7,994 nt of DNA from Clostridiales bacterium (GTDB taxonomy: Bacteria > Bacillota > Clostridia > Christensenellales > CAG-138): contig WRCT01000078.1 in NCBI GenBank assembly GCA_009783775.1, positions 1 through 7,994 on the forward strand. Direction: 5' to 3'. The notes beneath the pieces were generated by a model, which was not told the DNA's origin, did not search any database, and saw only the letters and a program-made list of their open reading frames with translations. The translations under genes and the position numbers were made by a program. Within the stretch, counting starts at the first letter, position 1; the number at the start of each line of letters is the position of its first letter. This document shows, in pieces, positions 1-5,907 of the stretch.

Positions 1-10
1 AAGATATTGT

Positions 11-19
11 ATTATATCA
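11..19 (-). promoter_or_regulatory. Possible extended -10 promoter element reading off the left edge
   Basis: On the minus strand this reads TGATATAAT, a perfect extended -10 (TGn plus TATAAT), just beyond the stop codon of the YlmC-like gene. The -35 position (about 37-42) is poor, which extended -10 promoters tolerate. It would drive a gene lying to the left of the window. No transcript or downstream gene can be seen here, so this is only a candidate. Confidence 0.3.
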
Positions 20-25
20 CAGCCT

Positions 26-271
26 TCAGCGTAAATCCACCAAAATCACATCTTCACCGATTTTATTGATTTTGCAGAAAGGAATGATGATATCGTCATG
101 ACATTTTAAGATGCCGAGCAGCTTGTTCTCGCCCGGCACGATGATGGATATGATATTGCCCGTGATCAGATCAAGCTCCAGATCACAAACCGTGCCTAAC
201 ATACAGCCGTTGCAGATATTCACCACATCACGGTGCTTTAATTCACAAAATGTTGTCCGTTCCCTGCCCAT
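26..271 (-). CDS. YlmC/YmxH-family PRC-barrel sporulation protein
   Basis: This is a complete small protein of 81 residues. Its pattern is that of the YlmC/YmxH family: an N-terminal 'FCELKHRDVVNI' segment, then 'G..LGTVCDLELD..TGNI' and a hydrophobic strand ending 'IIPFCKI.KIG.DVILVDL'. This is a single PRC-barrel beta domain. The family is small (about 80-90 residues), is found in endospore-forming Firmicutes and is usually labelled a sporulation protein; its biochemical role is not well known. I chose the ATG at 271 because GGAGG at 279-283 lies 7 bases upstream. An in-frame ATG at 292 would put that Shine-Dalgarno site inside the gene and add seven unconserved residues. It lies 125 bases after the SH3-domain gene and is separated from it by a strong terminator, so it probably has its own promoter. 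It ends in TGA just before a possible promoter reading off the left edge. The family call is from recognition of the pattern, not from a search. Confidence 0.85.
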   Translation of the reverse strand: MGRERTTFCELKHRDVVNICNGCMLGTVCDLELDLITGNIISIIVPGENKLLGILKCHDDIIIPFCKINKIGEDVILVDLR

Positions 272-278
272 TGCCCCA

Positions 279-283
279 CCTCC
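279..283 (-). promoter_or_regulatory. Ribosome binding site deciding the YlmC-like start
   Basis: GGAGG on the minus strand lies 7 bases before the ATG at 271. It fixes the start there rather than at the in-frame ATG at 292. Confidence 0.8.
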
Positions 284-295
284 GCATTGCAAGAT

Positions 296-340
296 ATGCG
301 AGGAAATGAGGAATTAGGCGTGAGGTGTGAGGAATGCGCG
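296..340 (-). repeat. Degenerate short tandem repeat (CCTCAC / ATTCCTCA type)
   Basis: On the minus strand this intergenic stretch reads as imperfect repeats of ATTCCTCAC, CCTCACGCCTA, ATTCCTCAT and TTCCTCGCA. It lies between the SH3-gene terminator and the YlmC-like gene. No reading frame or clear promoter is visible in it. A related ATTCCGCATTA string occurs between the two palindromes near 5033-5043. It is probably a decayed low-complexity spacer. Confidence 0.4.
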
Positions 341-376
341 AAAAAAGGCCCGACGCAAATAAATGCGTTGAGCCTT
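341..376 (-). terminator. Rho-independent terminator of the SH3-domain gene
   Basis: On the minus strand, 20 bases after the TAG of the SH3-domain gene, the arm AAGGCTCAACGCA (376-364) pairs with TGCGTCGGGCCTT (357-345) around a TTTATT loop. There is one mismatch and one G-T pair. The stem runs straight into further Ts (344-341). A GC-rich stem of 13 positions followed by a U-tract is the classic intrinsic terminator form. It separates this gene from the YlmC-like gene downstream. Confidence 0.85.
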
Positions 377-396
377 ATCGTTGATTTGGCTAAAGC

Positions 397-1200
397 CTAG
401 GGCTTATTGGGCACGACTCCGTTTGCCTTGACAAACTCCGCCCAGATATAGCCGCGCACATTGTTGGAGCCGGCGATCAGCACATAGTAGAAATCGTTTT
501 CCCGATAGAAGATGAACACCTTTGTGCCGTTCGGGTAGTTGCGGATTTTGTTATTGTCGTCGTCTTTGTTTGGCGCGGAGCGCAGGACAACCGTTGAGGC
601 GTTTACCGCACCTTCAATCGAACCCTCGGGCCGTTCCACAAAGATGAACTCGGGGTCCAATGCCTTGTCCAGCTTGATGAACTCGTCGAGGATATAACCG
701 TACTTGTCGTTGATCTTGACAAAGTACCACTCGTCGAACTTGGCAAACGCGGTCAGCTTGGAGCCGTTCTTGAGACCTGTGGCGATGGTCTTGAAATTCT
801 TGCCCGGGCCCTCACGCATATTGACGTTGCCCTTGACCAACGCGCCGGCGACCGCCTTTTCGACCATTTCGGGCGAAGGTGTCTGCATAACCGAGCTGTC
901 CGGCGTGGGGTCCGGCGATGGCGTCGCGGGCGGTGTGGCAGTGGGAATCGGCGTCGGGTCGGGCGTCGGATCCGGCGTCTCGTCAGCGGGCGCGTAGGTG
1001 CTCAAATCCGGTGTGACTACGGGCGCGTAGGGATCCGCCGTCGGCGAAGCCGAAGGCGTCGGGTCGGCGACCTCGTTTTCTCCCAGTCGGTTGGGTGAGC
1101 AGGTTACAATGAGAATGACAGCAAGCGCGATGATAAAAATCAAAATCGCTGCCAAGACGATGTACCCCTGTTGCGTAATGCGTAGCTTTTGTCTGGCCAT
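397..1200 (-). CDS. Membrane-anchored protein with Pro/Thr linker and two bacterial SH3 domains
   Basis: This 267-residue protein has four visible parts. Residues 1-11 are short and basic (MARQKLRITQQ). Residues 12-33 form one strong transmembrane helix ending at a cysteine (ILIVTC), which does not match a good lipobox. Residues about 45-112 are a linker dominated by Pro, Thr, Asp and Ser, with repeats such as DPTPDPTP. Two SH3b-type domains follow. The first (121-176) has the hallmark 'GNVNMREGPG...' followed by 'GLKNGSKLT', 'EWYFVKI' and 'YGYILDEFI'. The second (197-258) has 'VVLRSAPN', 'YPNGTKVFI', 'FYYVLI' and 'RGYIWAEFV'. The likely topology is N-in with the domains outside. SH3b domains usually bind cell-wall peptides, so a wall-binding or sensing role is plausible. 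No catalytic domain is present. The start is ATG 1200, with TGAGG 9 bases upstream; the in-frame GTG at 1215 overlaps that site. The gene is set apart by AT-rich DNA before it and a terminator after it. Confidence 0.85.
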   Translation of the reverse strand: MARQKLRITQQGYIVLAAILIFIIALAVILIVTCSPNRLGENEVADPTPSASPTADPYAPVVTPDLSTYAPADETPDPTPDPTPIPTATPPATPSPDPTPDSSVMQTPSPEMVEKAVAGALVKGNVNMREGPGKNFKTIATGLKNGSKLTAFAKFDEWYFVKINDKYGYILDEFIKLDKALDPEFIFVERPEGSIEGAVNASTVVLRSAPNKDDDNNKIRNYPNGTKVFIFYRENDFYYVLIAGSNNVRGYIWAEFVKANGVVPNKP

Positions 1201-1209
1201 TCCATTCGT

Positions 1210-1214
1210 CCTCA
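1210..1214 (-). promoter_or_regulatory. Ribosome binding site deciding the SH3-gene start
   Basis: TGAGG on the minus strand lies 9 bases before the ATG at 1200. It overlaps the alternative in-frame GTG at 1215, which therefore cannot be the start served by this site. Confidence 0.6.
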
Positions 1215-1215
1215 C

Positions 1216-1328
1216 ATTTCATATATGATGTGCGTTGATTGTTTTATAATCTTCCACTAACTATCATAAATGGTTTTTACGAATTTTGGTAGTCTTTTTT
1301 TCGTTATTTTTGTATTATTTTTAATTAT
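1216..1328 (-). other. AT-rich intergenic region between the Mo-subunit gene and the SH3 gene
   Basis: This 113-base spacer is strikingly AT-rich compared with the GC-rich gene before it. It must hold the end of the hydroxylase transcript and probably the SH3-gene promoter. I see -10-like strings on the minus strand (TATGAT near 1263-1268 and TATAAA near 1244-1249), but neither has a convincing -35 at the right distance. I also see no hairpin strong enough to call a terminator for the hydroxylase operon. Confidence 0.4.
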
Positions 1329-3665
1329 TTAACTTTTTCCGTCCATTTTGCGGCCTCGCAGCGCCTTTAGCACGTCCTCCGGCGTGATCGGCATACGGGT
1401 AAAGCGCACACCAATGGCGTTTGTGACCGCGTTCGCGATGGCCGGCGCGCCCGGAACCATGAGCGGTTCGCCCACGCCGCGCGCACCATAGGGGCCGGTC
1501 GGCTCCGCGTGCTCGACGTATTTCACGACCAGCTCCGGCATATCATCGGCCGTTGGGATTTTGTAATCCACAAAGCTGTGATTTAAGACTTTTCCGTTTT
1601 TGAGCTTTAATTCCTCGAACAGGGCTGTGCCCAGGGCCTGGACCATGGCCCCCTCGCTTTGCGCGGCAAAGAGCGCGGGGTTGATGACCTTGCCCGCGTC
1701 AAAACAGGAGACCATCTTCAGGACCTTGATATGCCCCGTCTGGGTATCGACCTCCACCTCGCAGCCATTGGCGCCCATCGTCCAAAACGCGGCAGGGTGA
1801 TTCTTGGCGATGCCCGTTTTTTTGTCGGTGTTGATATTGTTTTCGAGCGTGAAGGTGCCCACGCCAATGGCAGGACCGCCGTAGCCGGAGCCGTCGCCAA
1901 AGGAGATGCCCAGCGCAAAGTCGGCCATGGGCAAACGCTTTTCGGGATAGATACGGTGGACGATATAACCGTCCTCCAGCTTGAGATCCCTTTTGGCCGC
2001 GCCCATCTTGATCTGCGCCAGATCGAGCAACTTGTCCGCCAGATCCTCGGCGGCCAGCTTGGCCGCGTTGCCCGCGCAATAGGTCGTGCGGCTGGCGACC
2101 GTCTGCCACTCGTAGGGCGTGTGGTCTGTGTCGCCCGAAATATAGGTGATCTTGTCCGGCGGTACGGAAAGAACCTCGGCCGCGATCTGCGGCAGCACCG
2201 TCGCCGCGCCCTGGCCAATCTCCTGCCCGCTGCTCATAAGGAAGAAGGTGCCGTCCTCGTTCATGCGAAGGATGGCGGCCGAGCCCGCGTTGGTCGGCAT
2301 GGAGGGTGATTTCCAGCCGCCCGCGATGCCCTTGGCACGGATCTTGGTGGGGCTTATCTGCTCGCTCGGTTTGTCGTATTCGATATCGGCGAGCACCTGT
2401 TCCAAACAATCCTGGAACCCCGCCACGTCCAAACGCTCTCCCATGCCTGTGAACCCGCCGGGCCGCAGGCCGTTCAAGCGTCGGATCTCTACTTCGGACA
2501 GGCCCATCTCTTTGGCAATCTGGTCGATATTCTGTTCGATGGCGAAGTGGATTTCACACATACCGAACCCGCGATAAGGCCCGCCGACCGGATGATTCGT
2601 GTAGACGCAGTAGCTGTCGGTCCAGACATTGTCAATGTCATAGGGGCCGGCAGACGCCCAGCCGCCGGCTTTGGTAATGTTTACGCCATATTCGGTGTAC
2701 GCGCCGCCATCCCAGACAAAGGTGTTGTGTACGCCCAAAATTTTGCCATCCGCACGCATGGCGGTTTTAATGGTCGCGTGCATACCCTGACGCACATAGG
2801 CGTTGATGAACTCGTCCTCACGCGTATAGATCAGTTTGACAGGGCGGCCCTTGCACTTCTTGGCGAGCGGGATCACAATGCCCTCCAGCGTGGTGCCCGC
2901 CTTGGCGCCGAACCCGCCGCCGACGGTTTGCGAGATCACGCGGATCTTATTCAATGGCAGGTCAAAGGCCACGGAAAGCGCCTGGCGCACGGCGTAGGGC
3001 GACTGGCAGCTGGCCCAAACGGTGAGCTTGCCGTCCGCGTCATATTTGGCCAGGCAGCCGTGCGGCTCGAGCGGCACATGCTGGACGTGAGGAATATAAT
3101 ACTTGTGCTCAAACACACGGTCGGCTGACTCCGCTGCTTGCGCGAAATCGCCCTTGCGCAGCACATAGTGGTGCGAGATATTCGTATCCGGCTTGGGAAA
3201 GAAAATGGGCGCGACCTTGTAATTTTTAAGGTCCGGATGAATGAGGGGCGCGTCGGGTTTCATACCCTCCACCGCGTCAAAGACGGCGGGCAGCTCCTCG
3301 TACTCGACGCGAATCGCGTCACAGGCGGCCTGTGCCTGCTCGGGCGTTTCGGCGGCAACGGCAGCCACGGCCTCGCCCAGATACTTGGCGGTGTCGCCCG
3401 GCTTGGCCATAAAGTAACGGTCCTCAAGATACAGTCCGGCGCGGTTGGGATATTCGTCGCCCGTGATAATAGCCTTGACGCCCGACATCTGCTCGGCCGC
3501 GCTGATGTCTACCGAAAGAATTTTCGCGTGCGCGTAAGGGCTGCGCACGCACTGCGCGTGGAGCATACGCGGCAGGTGCATATCGTTGATATAGACCGCG
3601 TCGCCCGTCACTTTGCGGACGGCGTCACTGCGCGCATAGGATTTTCCGATGTGCTTGTAACCCAT
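1329..3665 (-). CDS. Xanthine-dehydrogenase-family molybdopterin-binding (large) subunit
   Basis: This 778-residue protein carries the Mo-pterin cofactor, where a substrate C-H is hydroxylated using water. Visible motifs, in order, are: 'IGKSYARSDAVRKVTGDAVY' at the N terminus (residues 6-25); 'PLEPHG' (198-203); 'VGGGFGAK' (248-255); 'GGPYRGFG' (361-368), which aligns with the RGFG motif holding a substrate-stacking Phe; 'GQEIGQG' (480-486), which binds the pterin; and 'GARGVGEP' (727-734), with Glu733 as the expected catalytic base. Length fits the family (about 700-800 residues). An open frame continues upstream to 4010, but that part lies over the [2Fe-2S] gene in another frame. The real start is ATG 3665, with GGAGGT at 3674-3679, and the stop and start share one base (TAATG), implying translational coupling. 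It is the last gene of a FAD, FeS, Mo order as in coxMSL. The substrate is unknown: the residues equivalent to bovine Glu802 and Arg880 appear to be Ala in my hand alignment. It could be a purine, nicotinate-type or other heterocycle hydroxylase. Confidence 0.93.
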   Translation of the reverse strand: MGYKHIGKSYARSDAVRKVTGDAVYINDMHLPRMLHAQCVRSPYAHAKILSVDISAAEQMSGVKAIITGDEYPNRAGLYLEDRYFMAKPGDTAKYLGEAVAAVAAETPEQAQAACDAIRVEYEELPAVFDAVEGMKPDAPLIHPDLKNYKVAPIFFPKPDTNISHHYVLRKGDFAQAAESADRVFEHKYYIPHVQHVPLEPHGCLAKYDADGKLTVWASCQSPYAVRQALSVAFDLPLNKIRVISQTVGGGFGAKAGTTLEGIVIPLAKKCKGRPVKLIYTREDEFINAYVRQGMHATIKTAMRADGKILGVHNTFVWDGGAYTEYGVNITKAGGWASAGPYDIDNVWTDSYCVYTNHPVGGPYRGFGMCEIHFAIEQNIDQIAKEMGLSEVEIRRLNGLRPGGFTGMGERLDVAGFQDCLEQVLADIEYDKPSEQISPTKIRAKGIAGGWKSPSMPTNAGSAAILRMNEDGTFFLMSSGQEIGQGAATVLPQIAAEVLSVPPDKITYISGDTDHTPYEWQTVASRTTYCAGNAAKLAAEDLADKLLDLAQIKMGAAKRDLKLEDGYIVHRIYPEKRLPMADFALGISFGDGSGYGGPAIGVGTFTLENNINTDKKTGIAKNHPAAFWTMGANGCEVEVDTQTGHIKVLKMVSCFDAGKVINPALFAAQSEGAMVQALGTALFEELKLKNGKVLNHSFVDYKIPTADDMPELVVKYVEHAEPTGPYGARGVGEPLMVPGAPAIANAVTNAIGVRFTRMPITPEDVLKALRGRKMDGKS

Positions 3666-4144
3666 TACCTTGCACCTCCCTTGTATTGGGCCGCGACTTC
3701 CTCGATGGATTCGACAATGCGTACATAACCCGTGCAGCGGCAGAGGTTGCCGGAGATGGCGCGGACGATCTCCTCGCGTGTGGGATTGGGGTTTTCTTGC
3801 AGCAGGGCCGTGCCGGACATCAAAAAGCCCGGCGTACAGAACCCGCATTGCAGGGCGGCGTTTTTCACAAAGGCCTGCTGCAGGGGCGAAAGCTCGCCGT
3901 CCTTGGCCAACCCCTCCACCGTGGTGATGTGTTTGCCGTCCAGCTCGGGCGCCAGCACCAGGCAGGCGTTGACGGGCTTGCCGTCCACAATCACCGTGCA
4001 GGCGCCGCACTCACCCGCGCCGCAGCCCTCTTTTGTGCCGGTGAGATAAAGCTCATCACGCAGCACATTCAGCAATGTGCGGTTTGCGCTCACTTCCAGT
4101 TCTACGGGTTCTTCATTGACCCAAAACTTGACTCGATACTTCAT
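3665..4144 (-). CDS. Xanthine-dehydrogenase-family [2Fe-2S] small subunit
   Basis: This 159-residue protein passes electrons from the Mo centre to the FAD subunit. The N-terminal ferredoxin-like domain holds the plant-type cluster motif 'GCGAGECGACTV', with Cys41, Cys46, Cys49 and Cys61. The C-terminal all-helical domain holds the second cluster: Cys100 and Cys103 in 'QCGFCTPG', and Cys135 and Cys137 in 'NLCRCTGY'. All eight ligands are present, and the length matches the usual 150-170 residues, so it looks complete and functional. I chose ATG 4144, which has GAGGTGA at 4150-4156; the in-frame GTG at 4153 lies inside that site. It starts 10 bases after the FAD-subunit stop and overlaps the Mo-subunit start by one base. 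With both partner genes it should form the usual heterotrimer, often dimerised, in the cytoplasm. Confidence 0.95.
   Translation of the reverse strand: MKYRVKFWVNEEPVELEVSANRTLLNVLRDELYLTGTKEGCGAGECGACTVIVDGKPVNACLVLAPELDGKHITTVEGLAKDGELSPLQQAFVKNAALQCGFCTPGFLMSGTALLQENPNPTREEIVRAISGNLCRCTGYVRIVESIEEVAAQYKGGAR
3674..3679 (-). promoter_or_regulatory. Ribosome binding site deciding the Mo-subunit start
   Basis: GGAGGT on the minus strand lies 8 bases before ATG 3665, inside the last codons of the [2Fe-2S] gene. It supports a start at 3665 instead of the much longer upstream frame. Confidence 0.8.
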
Positions 4145-4154
4145 GACTGTCACC

Positions 4155-4988
4155 TCACAACCACGCGCTCAGACTGCGCTTTACGATAACGCCGACCACG
4201 TCCAATCGGTATTCCCTGCTTGCCCGTATATCGTCGATGGGCGAGACCTCGGTCTTGGCCAGAATGGCCGCCTCCGCGATCAGCGCCTCGGTCAGTTTCT
4301 GGCCGTTCAACAGAGCCTCGGTCGCTTTAAGTCTCACCGGCGTGGGCGCGACCGCGCCGAAGGCCAAGCGAAACTCGCGGCCCACTTTCAAGACCGTTGC
4401 GCAGACCGAGGAGAGATCCACCTCACTGCGGCGGGAGACCTTGGAGAAAATACCCCGCGCGTCTCGCAACGGCGGAACCTTAATCGCCTTGACCACTTCC
4501 TCCGGTCCCAAAGTGGTCTTGCGCACAAAGGTGATGAAATCTTCGATGGCCACTTCCCGCTCCCCCATCAGGCCGGCGATGATCAATGTGGCGTTGGCGG
4601 CGTAAAGCGGCGTGCCCACATCACAGAGCGGGGAGGCGTTGACGATATTACCCACGGCGGTGGCGCGGTTGCGCACCTGTTTGCTGCCCACGGAGAGCGC
4701 GGCCTCGGCCAACCAAGGATAATTCGCTGCCACATCAGGGTGCTCGCCCAATTCGTTCATCGTCACGCAGGCGCCGACGATCAAACCCTCCTTGGGGTCA
4801 TAGGCAATCTCCCGCAATCCCGGTACGCCCTTGATGTCGATAACATAGTCCGGCGCGATCAGACGCTCCCGCAACTGAATCACGATATCAGTGCCGCCGT
4901 TCATGACGACCGCCCGCGACCCGTGCTGCCGCCGCGCGGCGACCGCCTCGGCCATTGTCTTTGGCCTTATGTATGCAAACTCTTTCAC
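4155..4988 (-). CDS. Xanthine-dehydrogenase-family FAD-binding (medium) subunit
   Basis: This 277-residue protein belongs to the CoxM-like FAD-binding family. The N-terminal FAD domain opens with 'YIRPKTMAEA' and contains the pyrophosphate-binding motif 'MNGGTDIVIQL' (29-39). The second FAD motif, 'RNRATAVGNIVNASPLCD' (106-123), is a slightly diverged form of the usual RNxxTxGGN...SPxxD. The C-terminal domain contains 'AFGAVAPTPVR' (209-219) and ends with the typical 'RASREYR' helix. It would accept electrons from the [2Fe-2S] subunit and deliver them to NAD+ or another carrier. The start is GTG 4988, 6 bases after a perfect AGGAGG; the in-frame TTG at 4994 directly abuts that site and is too close. 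It is the first gene of the hydroxylase trio, 88 bases after the cyclase-family gene, with two palindromes in between. Confidence 0.93.
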   Translation of the reverse strand: MKEFAYIRPKTMAEAVAARRQHGSRAVVMNGGTDIVIQLRERLIAPDYVIDIKGVPGLREIAYDPKEGLIVGACVTMNELGEHPDVAANYPWLAEAALSVGSKQVRNRATAVGNIVNASPLCDVGTPLYAANATLIIAGLMGEREVAIEDFITFVRKTTLGPEEVVKAIKVPPLRDARGIFSKVSRRSEVDLSSVCATVLKVGREFRLAFGAVAPTPVRLKATEALLNGQKLTEALIAEAAILAKTEVSPIDDIRASREYRLDVVGVIVKRSLSAWL

Positions 4989-4994
4989 GCGCAA

Positions 4995-5000
4995 CCTCCT
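4995..5000 (-). promoter_or_regulatory. Ribosome binding site deciding the FAD-subunit start
   Basis: AGGAGG on the minus strand is followed 6 bases later by GTG (4988). This favours a non-ATG start at 4988 over TTG 4994, which would leave no spacing. Confidence 0.8.
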
Positions 5001-5011
5001 TATTTAAGAAA

Positions 5012-5030
5012 GGGCGAACGCAGTTCGCCC
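5012..5030 (-). repeat. REP-like palindrome, copy 1 (possible weak terminator)
   Basis: The arms GGGCGAAC (5012-5019) and GTTCGCCC (5023-5030) pair perfectly across a 3-base loop. On the transcribed strand the hairpin is followed by TTTCTT, so it might act as a weak terminator or attenuator before the FAD-subunit gene. It is nearly identical to the second copy at 5048-5064. I recall GGGGCGAACTG-type palindromes as dispersed elements in clostridial genomes, but I cannot check that here. Confidence 0.75.
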
Positions 5031-5047
5031 CCATTCCGCATTAGGCA

Positions 5048-5064
5048 GGCGAACACAGTTCGCC
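5048..5064 (-). repeat. REP-like palindrome, copy 2
   Basis: The arms GGCGAAC (5048-5054) and GTTCGCC (5058-5064) pair perfectly across a 3-base loop. Read on the minus strand it begins GTAGGGGCGAACTG, 8 bases after the cyclase-family stop codon. Copies 1 and 2 share the form GGGGCGAACTGyGTTCGCC on the minus strand. They are 17 bases apart. Confidence 0.75.
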
Positions 5065-5076
5065 CCTACGATTCAA

Positions 5077-5883
5077 TTATACATCATCAAAGCCGTCGAA
5101 TGCAACAATTCTGGCAATGCAGCTTTCGCCGTCGACCAGTTTCCAGGGGAAACAGCCGATGACCACGCGCTTGTTGTGCAGCTCGTCGATCTGGCCGCCG
5201 AGGCACTCCGCGTGAATCGCCTCGTAGGGCTTGCAGAACAGCTCAATATGCATGGCTTGATAATGATCCGGCCAGGGATAGATCTCGTTCAGACTCTTGC
5301 CGTAGCGTTCCTGCATGAGCTTGTCGCAGGCTTCGGCCTCGCGGGGCTCCCACTCACGGATCTTGGTGTTCATCGGATGGTCCGCGCTGCCGCAGTCCAC
5401 GCCGAGCCAGGCGATTTTCTTGTCGCGCACCCATTGCACGAAGTCCAGGCTCGGGCCCGGGTGGCGCAGCATATAGCGGCGCTCGTCCGCGGTGGGGCTG
5501 TCCCAGCCATACTTGTGATAGCCGGTGTTGATGATCAGGATGTCGCCTTCCTTGACCTCTACGCGTGACTCGATGTCGCCGGGCGTGTAGATGCCGAAGT
5601 CGCGGCACTCGTGCGAATCGGACAGATCGACCACCACGCCGGGGCGGCAGAGCTTGGTGAGTTCCAGCGCGGCCACATCGCGGCCGGCGGTGTCAAAGTG
5701 CAGGGGGCCGTCCAGGTGCGTGCCCACATGGTTGGAGTGGGTCATCAGCTGACCGTTCGCGCCGTTGGGCGTGAGGCGCTTGAAGAACTTCATCTGCAGC
5801 GGCTCATAGGTCGGCCAGGGCGGGGTGTTGATCCCGATCGGGATCGAGAGATCGTACATTTTTACATCGGACCATTTGCTCAT
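5077..5883 (-). CDS. Cyclase-family (kynurenine formamidase / isatin hydrolase-like) metal-dependent hydrolase
   Basis: This 268-residue protein has the defining metal-binding motif HxGTHxDxPxH as 'HVGTHLDGPLH' (His52, His56, Asp58, His62). It is preceded by the family's N-terminal 'YDLSIPIGINTPPWP' segment. Further family features are 'GDILIINTGYHKYG' (113-126), 'WLGVDCGSADHP' (159-170), and near the C terminus His212 ('MHIELF') and Glu226 ('IHAECLGG'), which probably complete the metal site. Members hydrolyse amide or lactam bonds, as in N-formylkynurenine or isatin, using Zn or Mn. At 268 residues it is longer than typical KynB (about 210) and nearer to isatin-hydrolase-like members. ATG 5883 is preceded by GGAGGA at 5891-5896; the in-frame upstream start at 5898 lies beyond that site and is unlikely. 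It lies 24 bases after the TPR-like gene and upstream of the Mo hydroxylase, so it may open a ring made or modified by that enzyme. That role is inference. Confidence 0.88.
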   Translation of the reverse strand: MSKWSDVKMYDLSIPIGINTPPWPTYEPLQMKFFKRLTPNGANGQLMTHSNHVGTHLDGPLHFDTAGRDVAALELTKLCRPGVVVDLSDSHECRDFGIYTPGDIESRVEVKEGDILIINTGYHKYGWDSPTADERRYMLRHPGPSLDFVQWVRDKKIAWLGVDCGSADHPMNTKIREWEPREAEACDKLMQERYGKSLNEIYPWPDHYQAMHIELFCKPYEAIHAECLGGQIDELHNKRVVIGCFPWKLVDGESCIARIVAFDGFDDV

Positions 5884-5907
5884 TTTTCTTTCCTCCATTT
5901 GGTTTTT

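Noticed and set aside
391..405. Small inverted repeat at the stop codon of the SH3-domain gene as a second terminator
   Set aside because: The pairing is only about four bases (AGCC/GGCT), it overlaps the stop codon and it lacks a T-tract. The hairpin at 341-376 is far stronger.
1201..1215. GTG 1215 as the start of the SH3-domain gene
   Set aside because: This GTG overlaps the TGAGG that best serves as the ribosome binding site for ATG 1200, and it has no good site of its own.
1699..2409. Long minus-strand frame inside the Mo-subunit gene
   Set aside because: It is an out-of-frame shadow in GC-rich coding DNA, with Arg/Gly-rich, non-protein-like composition. The overlapping frame has clear conserved motifs.
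3666..4010. N-terminal extension of the Mo-subunit frame up to 4010 (893 residues in total)
   Set aside because: The added 115 residues lie over the well-supported [2Fe-2S] gene in another frame, are rich in Arg and Gly, and match nothing in the family. ATG 3665 has a good GGAGGT site and the normal family N-terminus.
5012..5064. Twin palindromes as the start of a CRISPR array
   Set aside because: There are only two copies, the repeats are themselves full short hairpins, the spacer between them is 17 bases, and no cas gene is nearby.
4077..5162. Long plus-strand open frame opposite the FAD-subunit gene
   Set aside because: It runs antisense to three supported genes, has no ribosome binding site or recognisable motif, and crosses the palindromes and a gene boundary.
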